64,000 nt of DNA from Flaccisagitta enflata (Eukaryota > Chaetognatha > Sagittoidea > Aphragmophora). The notes beneath the pieces were generated by a model. That model had not been told where the DNA came from and did no database searches. It was given only the letters and a program-made list of their open reading frames with translations. This document shows, piece by piece, positions 8,318 to 20,665 of the stretch. The position numbers and the translations under genes were made by a program. Position 1 is the stretch's first letter. Each line of letters starts with the position of its first letter. The stretch spans positions 107,818,001-107,882,000 of the forward strand of contig OZ231126.1 of NCBI GenBank assembly GCA_965153355.1, written 5' to 3'.

Positions 8318-9992
8318 TCATTCGATTACCAACTGTACATTCAGTTTTGTTATCAACTCTTTCACATCATCAATTCCCAGACGACACCTGATCAGTTGGT
8401 CAATGGGAATTATCCTAGTCTCACCCGTCATGACATTACTCGTTTCATACATGCTTGTTCCGATCCTTCTTTTTATTATATAGGCAGACAACACCTTTGT
8501 TTGTAATTTTCTGTGCATGTGCTTACTAAAACTCATTCGCTTATGGAATACAATGGTGCCTTCCTTCAATCCTTCGTTAGGATAGAAACAATTTTTGTTC
8601 TTTACCATCATTTCCACTGCAGCTCTCTTCATCATTTCTTGCATAGGGTTCATAACTACGAACCCTTCCTTTGCCTTTTCTCCCCCTGTCTCAGGTACCG
8701 CCAATGGTGAGAAGGCGCTGATTATCCTCGGTGGGTGACGGTATAATCCCACCAAGAGAGGTCCCTGGCATCACATTTAAAAGGTATTCAGCCTTGTGCA
8801 ATACATTATACCATCCACTCAAATCCGTCTCAGAGTTCAAAAGTTTCGGGATGCATATAACTAATGTCCTAAAAGTCCGCTCGATTATCGCCTGCTGGAC
8901 AGATCTGTTGTTTGACCGCATGACCCCCACCTTTAGTCCGTCCAGTAGTTTCTTGTCTATCGCCCTGAATGATATGCATTTATGATCTATTACCACAAAC
9001 TCTGGCACACCGTGTGTGGAAAAGTGTTTTGTCAGTACGGTTCCTAATTCCTCTGCGCCTGTTGACCGCATACCATACACATTTAGAATACGGGTACTCG
9101 CGTCTGTCAGCCCCAGGATATATCTATACGAGAATGACTGACAGATTGGTCCAAAATAGTCAATTTGCAGGGCCCTCCCAGGCTGAGTTGCCATGAGGAC
9201 CGAGTTTTGATTTTTTATACACTTCCTTACGTTGTAGCGTGCACAGGGCACGCACATATCCAGCTGATATTTTATTGAGTTCATTAGTCCTGGATGGAAA
9301 TAGATATTTTTCAATTTGTCATATACGGTTTTGTAATTAGCATGCCCCAAGTCTGCATGGAGTTTGTTCACTTTCTCAATCATTTTTGATTCATTCAAGT
9401 AAATGAGCGTCTGTATTCCTCCCTCCCCATCCACAAATACCCGAAATATGATGCCCTGTTGGTTAATCTTGAAAAGGCTCAGATGCCTTAAAATGGACCA
9501 TAGTTTGTTGTCCATCTTCATGAATTCAGGTTTAGAGGGAAATTTCTCTTCCCCCGTCACCCATTTATAGATGTTCTCCCCCATCTCCCCTTTTTGTCCC
9601 TCCTTAACCCATTCCAGATCTCTCTCATTCACATTCGGAAGGTGCAATCCCTCAAATTTATCCTCCACTTTCAACTCTATTTCTGCCTTTTCCAGGTCCT
9701 CCGTTGCTGTTAGCATAACCGACTCGCTCGTCTTCGCGTCCAAACCATCGCTTGTTGTCAAATCGACTCCGCCAATCTCACTCTCATCCTCTCCTTCGCG
9801 TGCATGTTGAAGAGTATCAACGTCAAAACCATCAGGTGTGATATGTTGCATCAGATAGCAGCTGCAAGAGCAGTGATCTAGTATTTCCGTGCCCATCCAG
9901 CCTTTACATCTGCAATCTTTGCAGTCAGGCTTTTCACCTCTCATTTCCCTCAGTTCTCTCTCTTTACTCCTTATTTTTCTTCTCTTTCTCAT
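8318..9992 (-). pseudogene. Integrase domain of the Gypsy-type element
   Basis: Two overlapping frames: 9992-8691 (433 codons) and 8755-8318 (145 codons), joined by a frameshift near 8700-8750. The first contains an H2C2 zinc-binding module (HADLGH ... CVPC), then the catalytic core with Asp in QIDYFGP, Asp in VVIDHK and Glu in AIIERTF, giving the DDE set. The second frame looks like the C-terminal chromatin/DNA-binding tail (GTIVFHKRMSF...KTKVLSAYIIKRR). Integrase inserts the cDNA copy into host DNA. The core looks complete apart from the frameshift. Confidence 0.8.
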
Positions 9993-10352
9993 TCATAATT
10001 TCAATGGCCACTTTATCCTCCATACCATTATTGCTTAGTATTATAGCCGCTTCCGGCATATGAGTGTTTCCACTGCTCGTTTTACACCGTTTAGGTGCGG
10101 TTGACTCCAACCGATTTGGCCTTCGACCCCCTCAGGCCCCCTACGCGGGCCCGTGCCCCCCTCAGGGCCGCTACCTTTTTACTTCTTTTGGTCAACGGGC
10201 CCCTCAGCCCTTGACGTGTTTGGTCACTGAACCCGTAGGGGAGAGGTTCAGGATTAACACCCACGCCAAGGGGCCTTGACGTGGCGATCAGAAGTGTCTC
10301 TGAATCCTCATTCATTGAGACAACCCCTTCCCCAGCCCCCCTCAAGGCTGGT
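9993..10352. other. GC-rich spacer between integrase and RNase H
   Basis: No convincing frame. Contains C/G runs (for example CCCCCCCC at 10381 just beyond it) and CCTCAGG.CC motifs repeated several times near 10127-10215. Probably decayed pol sequence. Confidence 0.4.
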
Positions 10353-11515
10353 TCAGGGGGACATTCCCATTTTGATGTTCCCCCCCCCTAGCCGGGCTAA
10401 TGGGCCCCTTTTGTGTTTAAGAAAGAAAGCGTTTAACGATTTACATTTATCCCTTCTGAACAATTGTTCTGGTTTCAACTCTTTACCTTTCCCATTGAAG
10501 ATTCTAATGTTTACGGGGGGCCAAGTAGCCACTGGTATCTCCAGTTTTTCATCACCTTTAACCTCTCTCGATAAAACGTCCCAACATTGCATTGTCGAAG
10601 GGCAGTAGCGTATTTCTAGGTTAAATTCCCCCAAATAACTTAAATATCTAGCGACATTCTCGCTACATAGTTCAAGGCTAATCCAATATGAAATAGTTCT
10701 TGAATCAGAGAAAATTACCACCAGGGGTCCCCCATACACATAGTACTTCCATTTTTTAAGACAATTATAAATCACTTGGAGCTCCAAAATGCATATTGGT
10801 AAGATAAGATTGGAGTCGTCTATCCATTTCGAGTAGTATTGAATCAAATATAGACGAGTGTCCATTGGTTTCAACCCTTCATTCTCGACCTCATACTGAC
10901 TGACTTGCTGAATTTGCGATAAAATTCCGCTGGTCTCTTCGTTAAGAAGCACGTCGATCGCTGTCCGAAGCGTCTGTTCTGATTCTGACGACCAGACAAA
11001 CCTCTGGCCGCTGCGGGTTATGTCCCTCAGAGGCTTAAGACAGTCCCTTAGATTAGCCCGAGCGGAATACCACGACAACAATCCAAGAATTGAGCGTAAC
11101 GAGTCCTTAGAATCAGGGGATTTAATTTGTCGTAGATCAGTCACTTTTGTGCTGGCGATCCGTATCATGGTATTATGCGCAACCACGTGACCAAGGAAGT
11201 TTATCTTCCTCGTCACCAGCTGAACTTTGCGCGGACCAACTAACAACCAATAATGGCTTGGCGCAGCAAACAGCATTTCTACTCTATCCCTCATATCTGT
11301 CAAAGTCATGGCAAATGTAAGGAAATCGTCGATGTATGCCACCGTTCCGCTACAGTGAGAGCATACTGTATCCGCCGCGCTTTGAGCATACGGCGGGGAA
11401 TTCTTGTGCCCCTGCACACATGTGCAATAACAGTATAGTTTATCTGGTCCATAGAACGTCGTTATGTTCCTGCTTTTCTCTGTCAGTAGAAGGCAAAGCC
11501 GGGCGATTCGTATTG
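10353..11515 (-). pseudogene. Reverse transcriptase C-terminal part plus RNase H
   Basis: On the minus strand the frame carries the RT catalytic motif YIDD (in VAYIDDFLTFA), then the Gypsy-type FLGHVVA block, the DLRQIKSPDSKDSLRSILG region and the connection (F.W.SES). RNase H follows, with an ELQVIYNCLKKWKYY helix and a SDSRTISYW motif. It would copy RNA to DNA and degrade the RNA template. The RT N-terminal half lies on the other side of the insertion at 11.5-12.24 kb. No frame crosses the insert without stops that would make sense as RT, so the gene is broken. Confidence 0.8.
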
Positions 11516-11880
11516 GGTATTGTATTGTATTTACAATACTTGTAAGTATTGGGTTTACCCAATACTTACTGTGGGTATTGTTATTTTCCCAATACAATAC
11601 TATACAAAAAATTTTTTTGAGAAAGTAGTGGAATTCTTAGGAAGGTCAAACAAACTGGTGAAAAATAAAAGTAGGGAAGAAGAAGAGGATAAGGTAAAGT
11701 GGATGAGGAGGATGAGGAGAGATCGATTTTTTAGGAAGTGCAGGAAAAAAGTGAAGATGAAGAGGATGATGTCTGGAAGACAAAGAAAATGAAGAGGAAG
11801 AAAGATCGATTTTTCCCTCAGATCTAATCCTGGGTCAGTATGCTCAAGGGGAGAGAGAGAAAGAAAGAAAGAGAGAGAGT

Positions 11881-11921
<41 letters not shown>

Positions 11922-12240
11922 ACACACACACACACACACACAAGGACAAACACAGAAAAAGAGAGGAAGCAAAGATAAAAAATATATGAAAAAAAATATT
12001 AACATATGAAAGTTAAGAAAAATATTCAAAAATCCTTTTTTGATCAAGCATATAAAAAATGAGTTAAAGCTTCTACTATTTATTTAAGATTCAACTAAGA
12101 TTTTTTATTAAGTTAATTAAAACATTGTTACGTATTGGGTACAATTCTTTAAGATATTGTATTGTATTGGTATTGTATTGTATTGGCCCAATACTTTGAA
12201 AAATTGTATAGTGTATTGTATTGTTAAAGAAAATGCAAAA
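11515..12240. mobile_element. Insertion in RT with ATTGTATTG-rich inverted ends
   Basis: The left end (11515-11605) and right end (12130-12230) are both built from repeated ATTGTATTG and CCCAATAC words and read as imperfect inverted repeats of each other. Both flanks carry the CCGGGCGATT word, but in inverted orientation, so I cannot define a target-site duplication. The interior holds GA-rich sequence and a (GA)n(CA)n microsatellite at 11855-11942. It splits an RT gene whose two halves are otherwise continuous. Confidence 0.55.
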
Positions 12241-13634
12241 TCGCCCGGGCTTGGTAGAAGGGCGTGAAAGAAATTCGAGAGATCTACCAAAAAGAAGTAT
12301 TTTCTGCCCTTTGCTACGGCTTCCAAAAGCTCCTCCATCACCTTTAATTTCGCCGTCACCATATGCATCACTTGATTTTGACGGCGCGCATCGACGCTGA
12401 TGCGCCAAGCCAGTCTCGGCCCGTCACTCGATTGCTTGATTTTGCTGACCAAAAAGGGGTTTGCACAGTGGTCACTTAGTTGATTTGGAACAGGTTCGAT
12501 AATCCCCGCTTCTAACATGTCTTCTATGTATTTCTTCAGAACTTCCGCTTTCTCTGGCGGCTGGCGTCGATATTTATCAATCTGCGGCTCACTGTTCTCT
12601 ATCACTTCTATCTCGAAGGGTGGGACTCTCATGAATGACCAATGCTTCCACAGACCATTACACATAATGGCGCGATAGTCCCAAAACAATTCCTTGAAAT
12701 CATCTGTGTATTTTCTGCTGCCTTCCATTCCCAGTTCTTCGGTCAACTCTTCCGTCATCTTATCCCATTTGAAGAGACCTAGAAACTCATCTTTGTCATC
12801 CCACATCTTGCACTCTTTGCTCCTCCTTTTTTCGGCCTCTTTGTCAATCACTTGCATCCCTCCAATCCGCCCGAGTTCCTTCATCTTGCCCTTGAAGGGC
12901 TCAATTTTGGGTCCATAAACAAAGAAATCATCAAGTTCTTTCGGTGTTAATTTTATCCAATCCGGGATATTGCAACCCTCCCCTATCACACCTTTTCTCT
13001 GTTCATCCTTTACCTCTTCCATTCCTTCCTCATACCTAGATGGGCAGTCATCAGTACCCGTCATCACTTTATCACAACTTATATTTTGATACTCGTTTAT
13101 CAGTTCAGCGATATTTGAAAAACATATCTTCTCATTCTCGCATACCACAAAGCCCAATGTTTCACCACATTTTATAGTAACGGGAACCTTCAGTTTGTTA
13201 ATAGCCATTATTTGTTTCTCCTTCTCTCCCTCCCCCCATACAGCGTCCACAAAGTGTATATCGTCTCTCTCATAGCCTAGAAGAGCCATTTTCTGTTCAA
13301 CCGGATGCGTTAATACAACATCTATCATCTGTGGGGACCCTCCAGGTATGACATATGATGTTTTCGCACATGCGTAGACAAATTCATTATTGTCTTGCAT
13401 GTATTTTCTTACTTCGCTTCTTGAACTATACATCTGTATTTTGTGTTCACCCACAGTCAGACTGTCATCTGTATAGTCCATAACTGCTCCTATTTTGCTA
13501 AGGCAATCACTGCTGAGTAGACATGGTATATCTGAGTCAATCACGTAAGTGAGTAATGTAATACGTAAAACCCTCCCCACCTTTGTGCGTATCAACATTT
13601 TAATGATGCAGTAATGTGAACAGTGCACCTTCAC
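12240..13634 (-). pseudogene. Protease C-terminal segment and reverse transcriptase N-terminal half
   Basis: From 13634 downwards the minus-strand frame first gives a protease-like strand region (IPCLLSSDCLSKIGAVMDY). A long linker follows, then the RT entry motifs: GIIEPV, SDHCANPFLVSK, WRISVDARRQN (RT block with the conserved Arg-Asp) and FFLVDLSNFFHAL (the first catalytic Asp region). The frame then runs into the insertion and is lost. The join to the upstream protease frame is shifted at a run of nine C bases (13629-13637). Confidence 0.72.
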
Positions 13635-13830
13635 CCCCCCCCACCCCTGTCACATCTTTTCTCTCTTTAAACTCTTTCGTGGCCAGGCCAAGACGGTCAC
13701 ATTCCCGCCTTATAATTATTGATCGGTCCGAACCGCTGTCACATTCCATCACAAACTTTTTCTTTCCAAAATCCGTGTCCACCAGACTGACAAGAAAAAG
13801 GGGACGAGCCGTCCCTTGGTCCAAATCCAC
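13600..13830 (-). pseudogene. Retroviral-type aspartic protease fragment
   Basis: The minus-strand frame contains MECDSGSDRSII, with the D-S-G active-site triad of retropepsins after a hydrophobic strand (LFLVSLV). It continues to a glycine-rich flap-like part (VTGVGGGEG), then leaves frame at the C9 run and resumes in the neighbouring frame. Confidence 0.65.
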
Positions 13831-13998
13831 CCCTTCTTTTGCCCCTATCTTTCATGTTTCATCCACTGTGAGCTTATTTGCCATATCACCCCTTTCAGTT
13901 GTGGGTGATATCACTTTTTCTTTGTCAGTCGTGATTAGCGATTTTTCTTCCTGTTGTACCCCCCCTTTTCCTCCGTCTTCATCCGTATGTCCTCCTAG

Positions 13999-15532
13999 TC
14001 ATTCTGTGTCGGAAAAGTCACTATCTTGGAAGTGAAAATCCCTAAAATTGTCCGCAATGCGCAACACATTCTTCCTTTGCTGCACATTTGAGTCCCTCAC
14101 CTCCAAAAATTTTGTCAAAATCTTCGGGCAACACGGATATAACAATGACAGATGACGGACTTTGTCGCTAGGCCGCTTGCAAAATTTACAATTGACCTTT
14201 TTACAGTCTGCCGCTTGGTGCTCTTTTGACAGACATTGAAAACAACGCCCGGAGGCATTGCGCTTATCAGCAGCCTAGAAATAAGCTTTCAGAGTCTTTC
14301 CATAGATTTTAAGTGACATTTCTTCCTCCTCATCCCCATCCACCCCATCCTTTCCCCCCCCCACCATCACAGAGTCCGAGGATTTCTTGAGTGCAATGTT
14401 GTTGTGGATAGCCGTGGCCAACTCAACAATTTTCCTGAATGACAACTCCTCCAAATTGTGACGGCCTAGCGCGCTTTTAACAGCCTGAGAGGTAAGACCA
14501 TCTATGAACTTGGGGACTTGAGGTTTTAGATCAAATCCCAAAAGTTCGCAGAAAGTCCGGAATCTTTGACTGTAATCAGTCACTGTCCCTTCCTGCGGGT
14601 ATGACTGTGTAAGTTTAGCAAAGCCCATCGAAAGAGTCGATGCTGGCGCTGGGAAACAGCTGACAAAAAATTTGAAAAAGAAGTCATTCAGGTTCCAATT
14701 GCCCTCTAATTCGTACTCCTCAAAGATGTGGTCTGCCTCAGACCTAAGACCTTGATCCAGGTGATGCATCACCACCTGGATCTGGGTCTCACTCTCACCC
14801 GAGTAATACTGTAATACAGCGCGGTTTAGAAGTGACTGACTATCGACGTATTCACAAATGCTATCTGTTTCGGCCAGTTTTACCTTTATAACCTTAGCAC
14901 TTACTGCAATTACTTTTCTCAGATTTACTTGATTGGGTCGATGACGAAAACGGCTGCTTGCTTCAGACACGGTTGATGGATCCTTGTCAACGGCCGTCTC
15001 CAGGGGGGCCGCCGCCATTGCGTCGTCCATCGTTCCCACGCCGATCTTTGTTGTCGTGGCTTCTTCCTCCACCATCCTGGCGTCCTGCATACATTGTCGA
15101 CAGACTGAGAGGAGCCTTGAACGCCGTCTCAGTCCCGGAGAGGCCAAAGAGACGTTTAGTGATGGAAGACGTCGCTGTGCTGTCATCCAGCGACATCAAC
15201 GGCATCGCGGCCGCCGCAGCTGCCGACCTCACAACGCCATCAGCTTGAGCGGCGTCCTCTACTTCTTTGATCCCACGGTTGGCTTCACGCTCCGCCTTAT
15301 TCGCTCGGACTTCAGCAACTTTCAAGAGCTGTCTAAGCTCGATTATCTCACCATTGGCCGTATCTCTCCCCGCCTCCACTTCCTGGAGGGTTTTTCCATC
15401 CGCAGACCGCATTTGGAGATTGGCCTGTGCCGCACCCAATCTCTTATTCGCCTGCTGAAGATCCCTGTCCAACAACTTCGATTGTTCCATCTCCCCCTCC
15501 AACCTGCCATGGTCACCATAGGTAAGACACAT
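13999..15532 (-). pseudogene. Gag: coiled-coil N-terminus, capsid, zinc knuckle
   Basis: Three pieces on the minus strand. From 15532 to about 15100 a frame encodes a heptad-rich Leu/Ala/Glu/Gln coiled coil. From 15186 to 14278 another frame encodes a retrotransposon Gag capsid-like domain (AKLTQSYPQEGTVTDYSQRF and then FIDGLTSQAVKSAL). It stops at TAG 14277-14275. The same frame then stays open to TGA at 14001-13999 and contains an exact CX2CX4HX4C zinc knuckle (14244-14203, starting CFQC). Gag would assemble the particle and bind RNA. The TAG is either a nonsense mutation or a readthrough stop. Confidence 0.75.
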
Positions 15533-15611
15533 GAGTTGGCTGCATCGTTATGATTTCCTTCTAACACGGGTGCATTCTCATGTCAGTATGTAAATATGCG
15601 AATGGATATTT

Positions 15612-16664
<1,053 letters not shown>

Positions 16665-16894
16665 ATTCAAAAAAACATAGGTTCGTTTGTTCGATCGTAG
16701 TATGTCATCAAACCGCGCAAAGTGCCTTTCTAGGTGAATTACTAGTACCAGAAACAACATAATAAACAAAAATGGACAGCCATTTGGAAGGGGGAACTGC
16801 CTCAGTTGAGGCTAATGCTGCTAAGGAGCGACATTGCATCTCAGCAGCAACAATCTTCACTTATCTCATTCACTCATTTTCTCACTTTCTCATT

Positions 16895-17125
16895 TTCTTT
16901 TTTGTTGCGGACACGCAACTCTGTAAGAGGCTTTGTCCATCCGTCCGTCCGTCTGACTGTCCGTCTGTCTGTCCATCCCTCCATCCGTCCATCTGTTTGT
17001 CCGTCCATCCGTCCGTCCGTCCGTCCGTCCGTCCGTAATGCTCGAGTTGGAAAGTGTGAAAACGATTCCGCCCCTGCCCACCCGTCTGATACTGATGGCC
17101 AAGTATCCAGCCTTGTTTTTTCTTT
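16895..17125 (+). repeat. TAGTCGCG-family dispersed repeat, member
   Basis: Begins with a hairpin-forming stretch (TTGCGGACACGCAA), then AGGCTTTGTCC, a (TCCG)n/(TCCA)n tract, and ends with CCTGCCCACC...GGCCAAGTATCCAGCCTTG followed by T-runs. The same order of parts is seen at 22.17-22.32 kb. Confidence 0.6.
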
Positions 17126-17990
17126 TATTCTTTCCCTCTCTTTTACTACCATATTTCTTGCATTTATCAACCCCCCTCTAATTAGCGCCACCCCCCTTTT
17201 TCATGAAAGAATGAGCTAATAAAAAAAGTGATTTTTTTATAAACATCATTAAAAATTCATTGGAAATTAGATTTTTTGGCAAAGATCATATGAAAATTAG
17301 ATACAATACAACAAACTATTCTGTTTTATAGTGATTTACTGATTTGAATTCTAAAAAAAAAAATTTTCAAAAACTGTATATTTCATTATTTAGACATTAC
17401 TCATTAGTGAATAGGGGGCGCTAATTGCAGGTTTTAAATAACAATGTTTCTTTTCAATTTCAAAAGCGCCCAGGGCACTAATTACAAGAAATACATGTGA
17501 CAAGATTCCATTGTGAATCTTTTGGACTCAAGGATTGCGATCTTGAGCTCAAGATTAGTTCAAAAACAAAACTATTCCTTATCCAAACATGACCAACTCG
17601 AGTTGAGGTCAAGGAGAGATGAGTGATTGAGATGCACTGCTGAGTAATGACGATAAGAAAGGAGGGACACTTAAACAGATGAGCAGGCTGAGCATCTGAG
17701 CACAAAAATGAGGAATGAGCTGACAAGAGGTAGATGGTCATGATCATGAAGAGTGACTTGAGTTGAGTGTAGATCTCGAATATCATCCAATTTTGTTGAT
17801 TGGTTGCTCAGAAAACAGGAGCTGCATTAGCGGACTGTTGGGTTGAGTTCGAGGACAACAAATAAAAAGAAAAAAGATCACAATAATGCTATGTATCTTT
17901 TTGGCAACAATAAAAAAGATTTAATCCTAAAGATACTAAAAATATGAGAAAAACCAAAAAAATATTTTTTTAGACACCCATTCTTTTCCA
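17126..17990. other. No gene seen
   Basis: AT-rich sequence. A short direct element, AGCGCC/GGGCGCTAATT, recurs near 17184, 17415 and 17468. Nothing else supported. Confidence 0.4.
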
Positions 17991-17992
17991 TA

Positions 17993-18613
17993 GACACTGT
18001 GCGTTTAAAAAGAATCTCAGTGGAAAGTCATATGACTGTGGGTTTTTCTGCATTTTTGAGCAGAATTGGGATTTAAGAGCATGTAACTAGCAAAAATAAA
18101 ATCATTCCCTGAGCGCTTTTTGAGTAATCTTCAAAATAGAAAAAAATTAAACTTATTTGTAATGCAGATTCTAATGAGTTGTATTGGCTCATTTTTTGAT
18201 TCCATATTGTTTTTCTATACAAAATTTCCTTTCATTTGATAGGTCACACTATATGGTTTTATATAGAAATAAGGTTTTTATATTTTGAGCCACCGTTTTT
18301 TTTTTTGCAACGGTGACTCAAAAAATGAAAATTTCAATTCTTTGCAAAAGTATAGAGTGCAACCTATCAAATGAAAGGGAATTTTGCATAGATTAACAAT
18401 ATAGAATCAGAAATTTAGTTAACACATCCCAGAAGAATCTGCATTGAAATTAGGTTTATTCTTTTTTTATTTTAAAGGTTACTCAAAAAGCGCTCAGGGA
18501 ATGATTTTGTTTTTGCTATTTACATGCTCTTACACCCCAATACTGCTCAAAAATGCAGAAAAACCCACAGTTATATGACTTTTCACTCAGCATTGTTTTA
18601 AAGGCACAGTGTA
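17993..18613. mobile_element. Fold-back MITE-like palindrome, about 620 bp
   Basis: The two halves are imperfect inverted repeats over almost the whole length, centred near 18303 (ACCG-T-run-CGGT). The ends are CACTGTGCG and CGCACAGTG-like (GGCACAGTGTA). Internal matching blocks include the inverted pair around GAGCGCTTTTTGAGTAA and CATTTTTGAGCAG. No coding capacity. Confidence 0.8.
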
Positions 18614-18719
18614 GAATATATATAACAATAGTCGCAAAAGCATTACATGGTCAGCGGAAATAACGGAAGTTATTGTATGTGACCTATGATTCCACATAGG
18701 ACAATTTTCTCTGGTTTGA

Positions 18720-20280
18720 AAAGCTAGGTTGGGGGGCTGAGAGGCCTGATTTTGGGTCTGAGAGGTCTGATTTCGGGTCTGAGGTCATGATTTTAGGTCT
18801 GAAAGGGACTGATTTAGGGGCTTAGGGGTCTAATTTGGGGTCTGAAAGGGCCTGGTTTGGGGTCTTGGAGGCCTGATTTGGGGTCTAATAGGCCTGATAT
18901 GGATCTGAGAGGCCTGATTTGGTTCTGAAAGGCCCAATTTGGGGTCTCAACGGTCTGATTTGGGGTCTGAAAGGGCCTGATTTAGGGTCTGAGATGCTTG
19001 ATTTGGGGTCTGAAATGCTTTATTTGGGGTCTAAGAGGCCTGATTTGGGGTCTTAGAGGCCTGATTTGGGATCTAAGAAGCCTGATTTAGGGTCTGGAAA
19101 GCCTTTTTTTGGGCAGCGGCTCCAAAGGGGACGAAGTCCTGTAGAACACAGGGCACTTTCGTTCGTTCGTTTGTCCGTTTGTTCGTTCGTCCGTCCCCCC
19201 CCAGCCCTCTCAGGCCTGAAATCTGCCCTTTTGGGCAGCGGCCCCGAAGGGGCCGATGACCTATGCTTTCACAGAGGGGAATTTTTTCCTCCTCCTTCTC
19301 CAGCGTACCCCCCCCTCGAGGCCCAAATTCTAGCTTCGAGGCCCAAATCCCAGCCTTGAGGCTCAAATCTCAGCCTGGAGGCTCAAATCCCAGTCTGGAG
19401 GCTCAAACCCCTGCCTGGAGGCTCAAATCCCTGCCTGGAGGCTCAAATCCCAGCCTCAAGGCTTAAATCCCAGCCTCAAGGCTTAAATCCCAGCCTCAAG
19501 GCTTAAATCCCAGCCTCAAGGCTTAAATCCCAGCCTCAAGGCTTAAATCCCAGCCTCAAGGCTTAAATCCCAGCCTTGAGGCTCAAATCTCAGCCATGAG
19601 GCTCAAATCTCAGCCATGAGGCTCAAATCTCAGCCTCAAGGCTCAAATCTCAGCCTCGAGGCTCAAATCTCAGCCTTCAGTCTCAAATAAAAACAGCATA
19701 GGTCATCGGCCCCTTCGGGGCCGCTGCCCCTCTAACCGCCTTACACCCACACACTCACATAGGGGCAACGGGTACCGCTGACCATCTAACGCTTTTGCGA
19801 CTATTAGGCCTAAAATCTGCCCTCTCAGGCCTGAAATCTGCCCTCTCAGGCCTTGAATCTGCCCTCTCAGGCCTGAAAATTTGCCCTCTCAGGCCTGAAA
19901 CCTATCCTCTCAGGCCTGAAACCTATCCTCTCAGACCTGAAACCTATCCTCTCAGGCCTGAAATCTGCCCTCTCAGATTCAAAGCCTGGGGGGGGCGGAC
20001 GGATGGACGGACAAACGGACGAACAAAAGTCCCCTGTGTTCTACAGGACTTCGTCCCCTTTGGGGCCGCTGCCCTGCCTCTCATTCCAATTTACAACTAT
20101 GCAAAGCAGGGCAACGGGTCTCGCTGACCACGTATTGCCCTTGGGCGACCTGATTTGGGTCTGAGAGGCCTGATTTGGGGTCAGAAAGGTCTGTTTTTGG
20201 GTCTGAAAGGCCTGATTTGGTGTCTGAGAGGCCTGATATGGGTTCAAAAGGGCTTAATTTGCAGTTTGGGAGTTATGTTT
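18720..20280. repeat. Palindromically arranged minisatellite block
   Basis: Order: minisatellite A (18720-19100, GGCCTGATTTGGGGTCTGAGA type); module M (19104-19260, with GGCAGCGGC and GACGAAGTCCTGTAG); minisatellite B (19320-19690, GAGGCTCAAATCCCAGCCT); inverse GGCCGCTGCCCC module (19700-19790); minisatellite C (19800-19985, AGGCCTGAAATCTGCCCTCTC); the inverted copy of module M (19995-20085); and more A units (20140-20280). The block is an approximate inverted repeat around 19.6 kb. Confidence 0.8.
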
Positions 20281-20437
20281 TGAGGTAATCAACCTCTCGA
20301 CTCGCGCCTCGATTACCTTCGACTGAATCATTAGCCATTGTTGCCATATTCCAACTGTTTTCATAACCTTTACAAATGGATTGTCTTTGTAAATCTTTTA
20401 AAGCCTGATGATAAAAGCAGAAAAACATGATTTTTTC

Positions 20438-20618
20438 TCAATGAATGAATGAATGAATGAATGAATGAATGAATGAATGAATGAACGAATGAACAAATGA
20501 ATGAATGAACAAATGAATGAATGAATGAATGAATGAATGAATGAATGAATGAATGAATGAATGAATAATTGAATGAATACAAAAGGAAGAAGAAGAAGAA
20601 GAAGAAGAAGAAGAAGAA

Positions 20619-20650
<32 letters not shown>

Positions 20651-20665
20651 AGAAGAGGGAGACAA
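20438..20665. repeat. (ATGA)n and (GAA)n microsatellites
   Basis: (AATG)n from about 20438 to 20578 with a few substitutions, followed by (GAA)n from 20586 to 20660. Frames across them are artefacts. Confidence 0.95.

Larger units (their letters stand above)
8318..15560 (-). mobile_element. Decayed Ty3/Gypsy-type LTR retrotransposon
   Basis: Reading the minus strand, gag, aspartic protease, reverse transcriptase, RNase H and integrase appear in that order, the Ty3/Gypsy (Metaviridae) order. Frames are broken in at least four places and a 0.7-kb insert interrupts RT. I did not find flanking LTRs: the left end meets the AT-rich minisatellite and the right end meets a GT array, so both ends may be lost. 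Confidence 0.85.

Noticed and set aside
8318-15560. BEL/Pao assignment of the retrotransposon
   Set aside because: The RT connection block (FLGHVVA...LRSILGLLSWY), gag and integrase order fit Ty3/Gypsy better.
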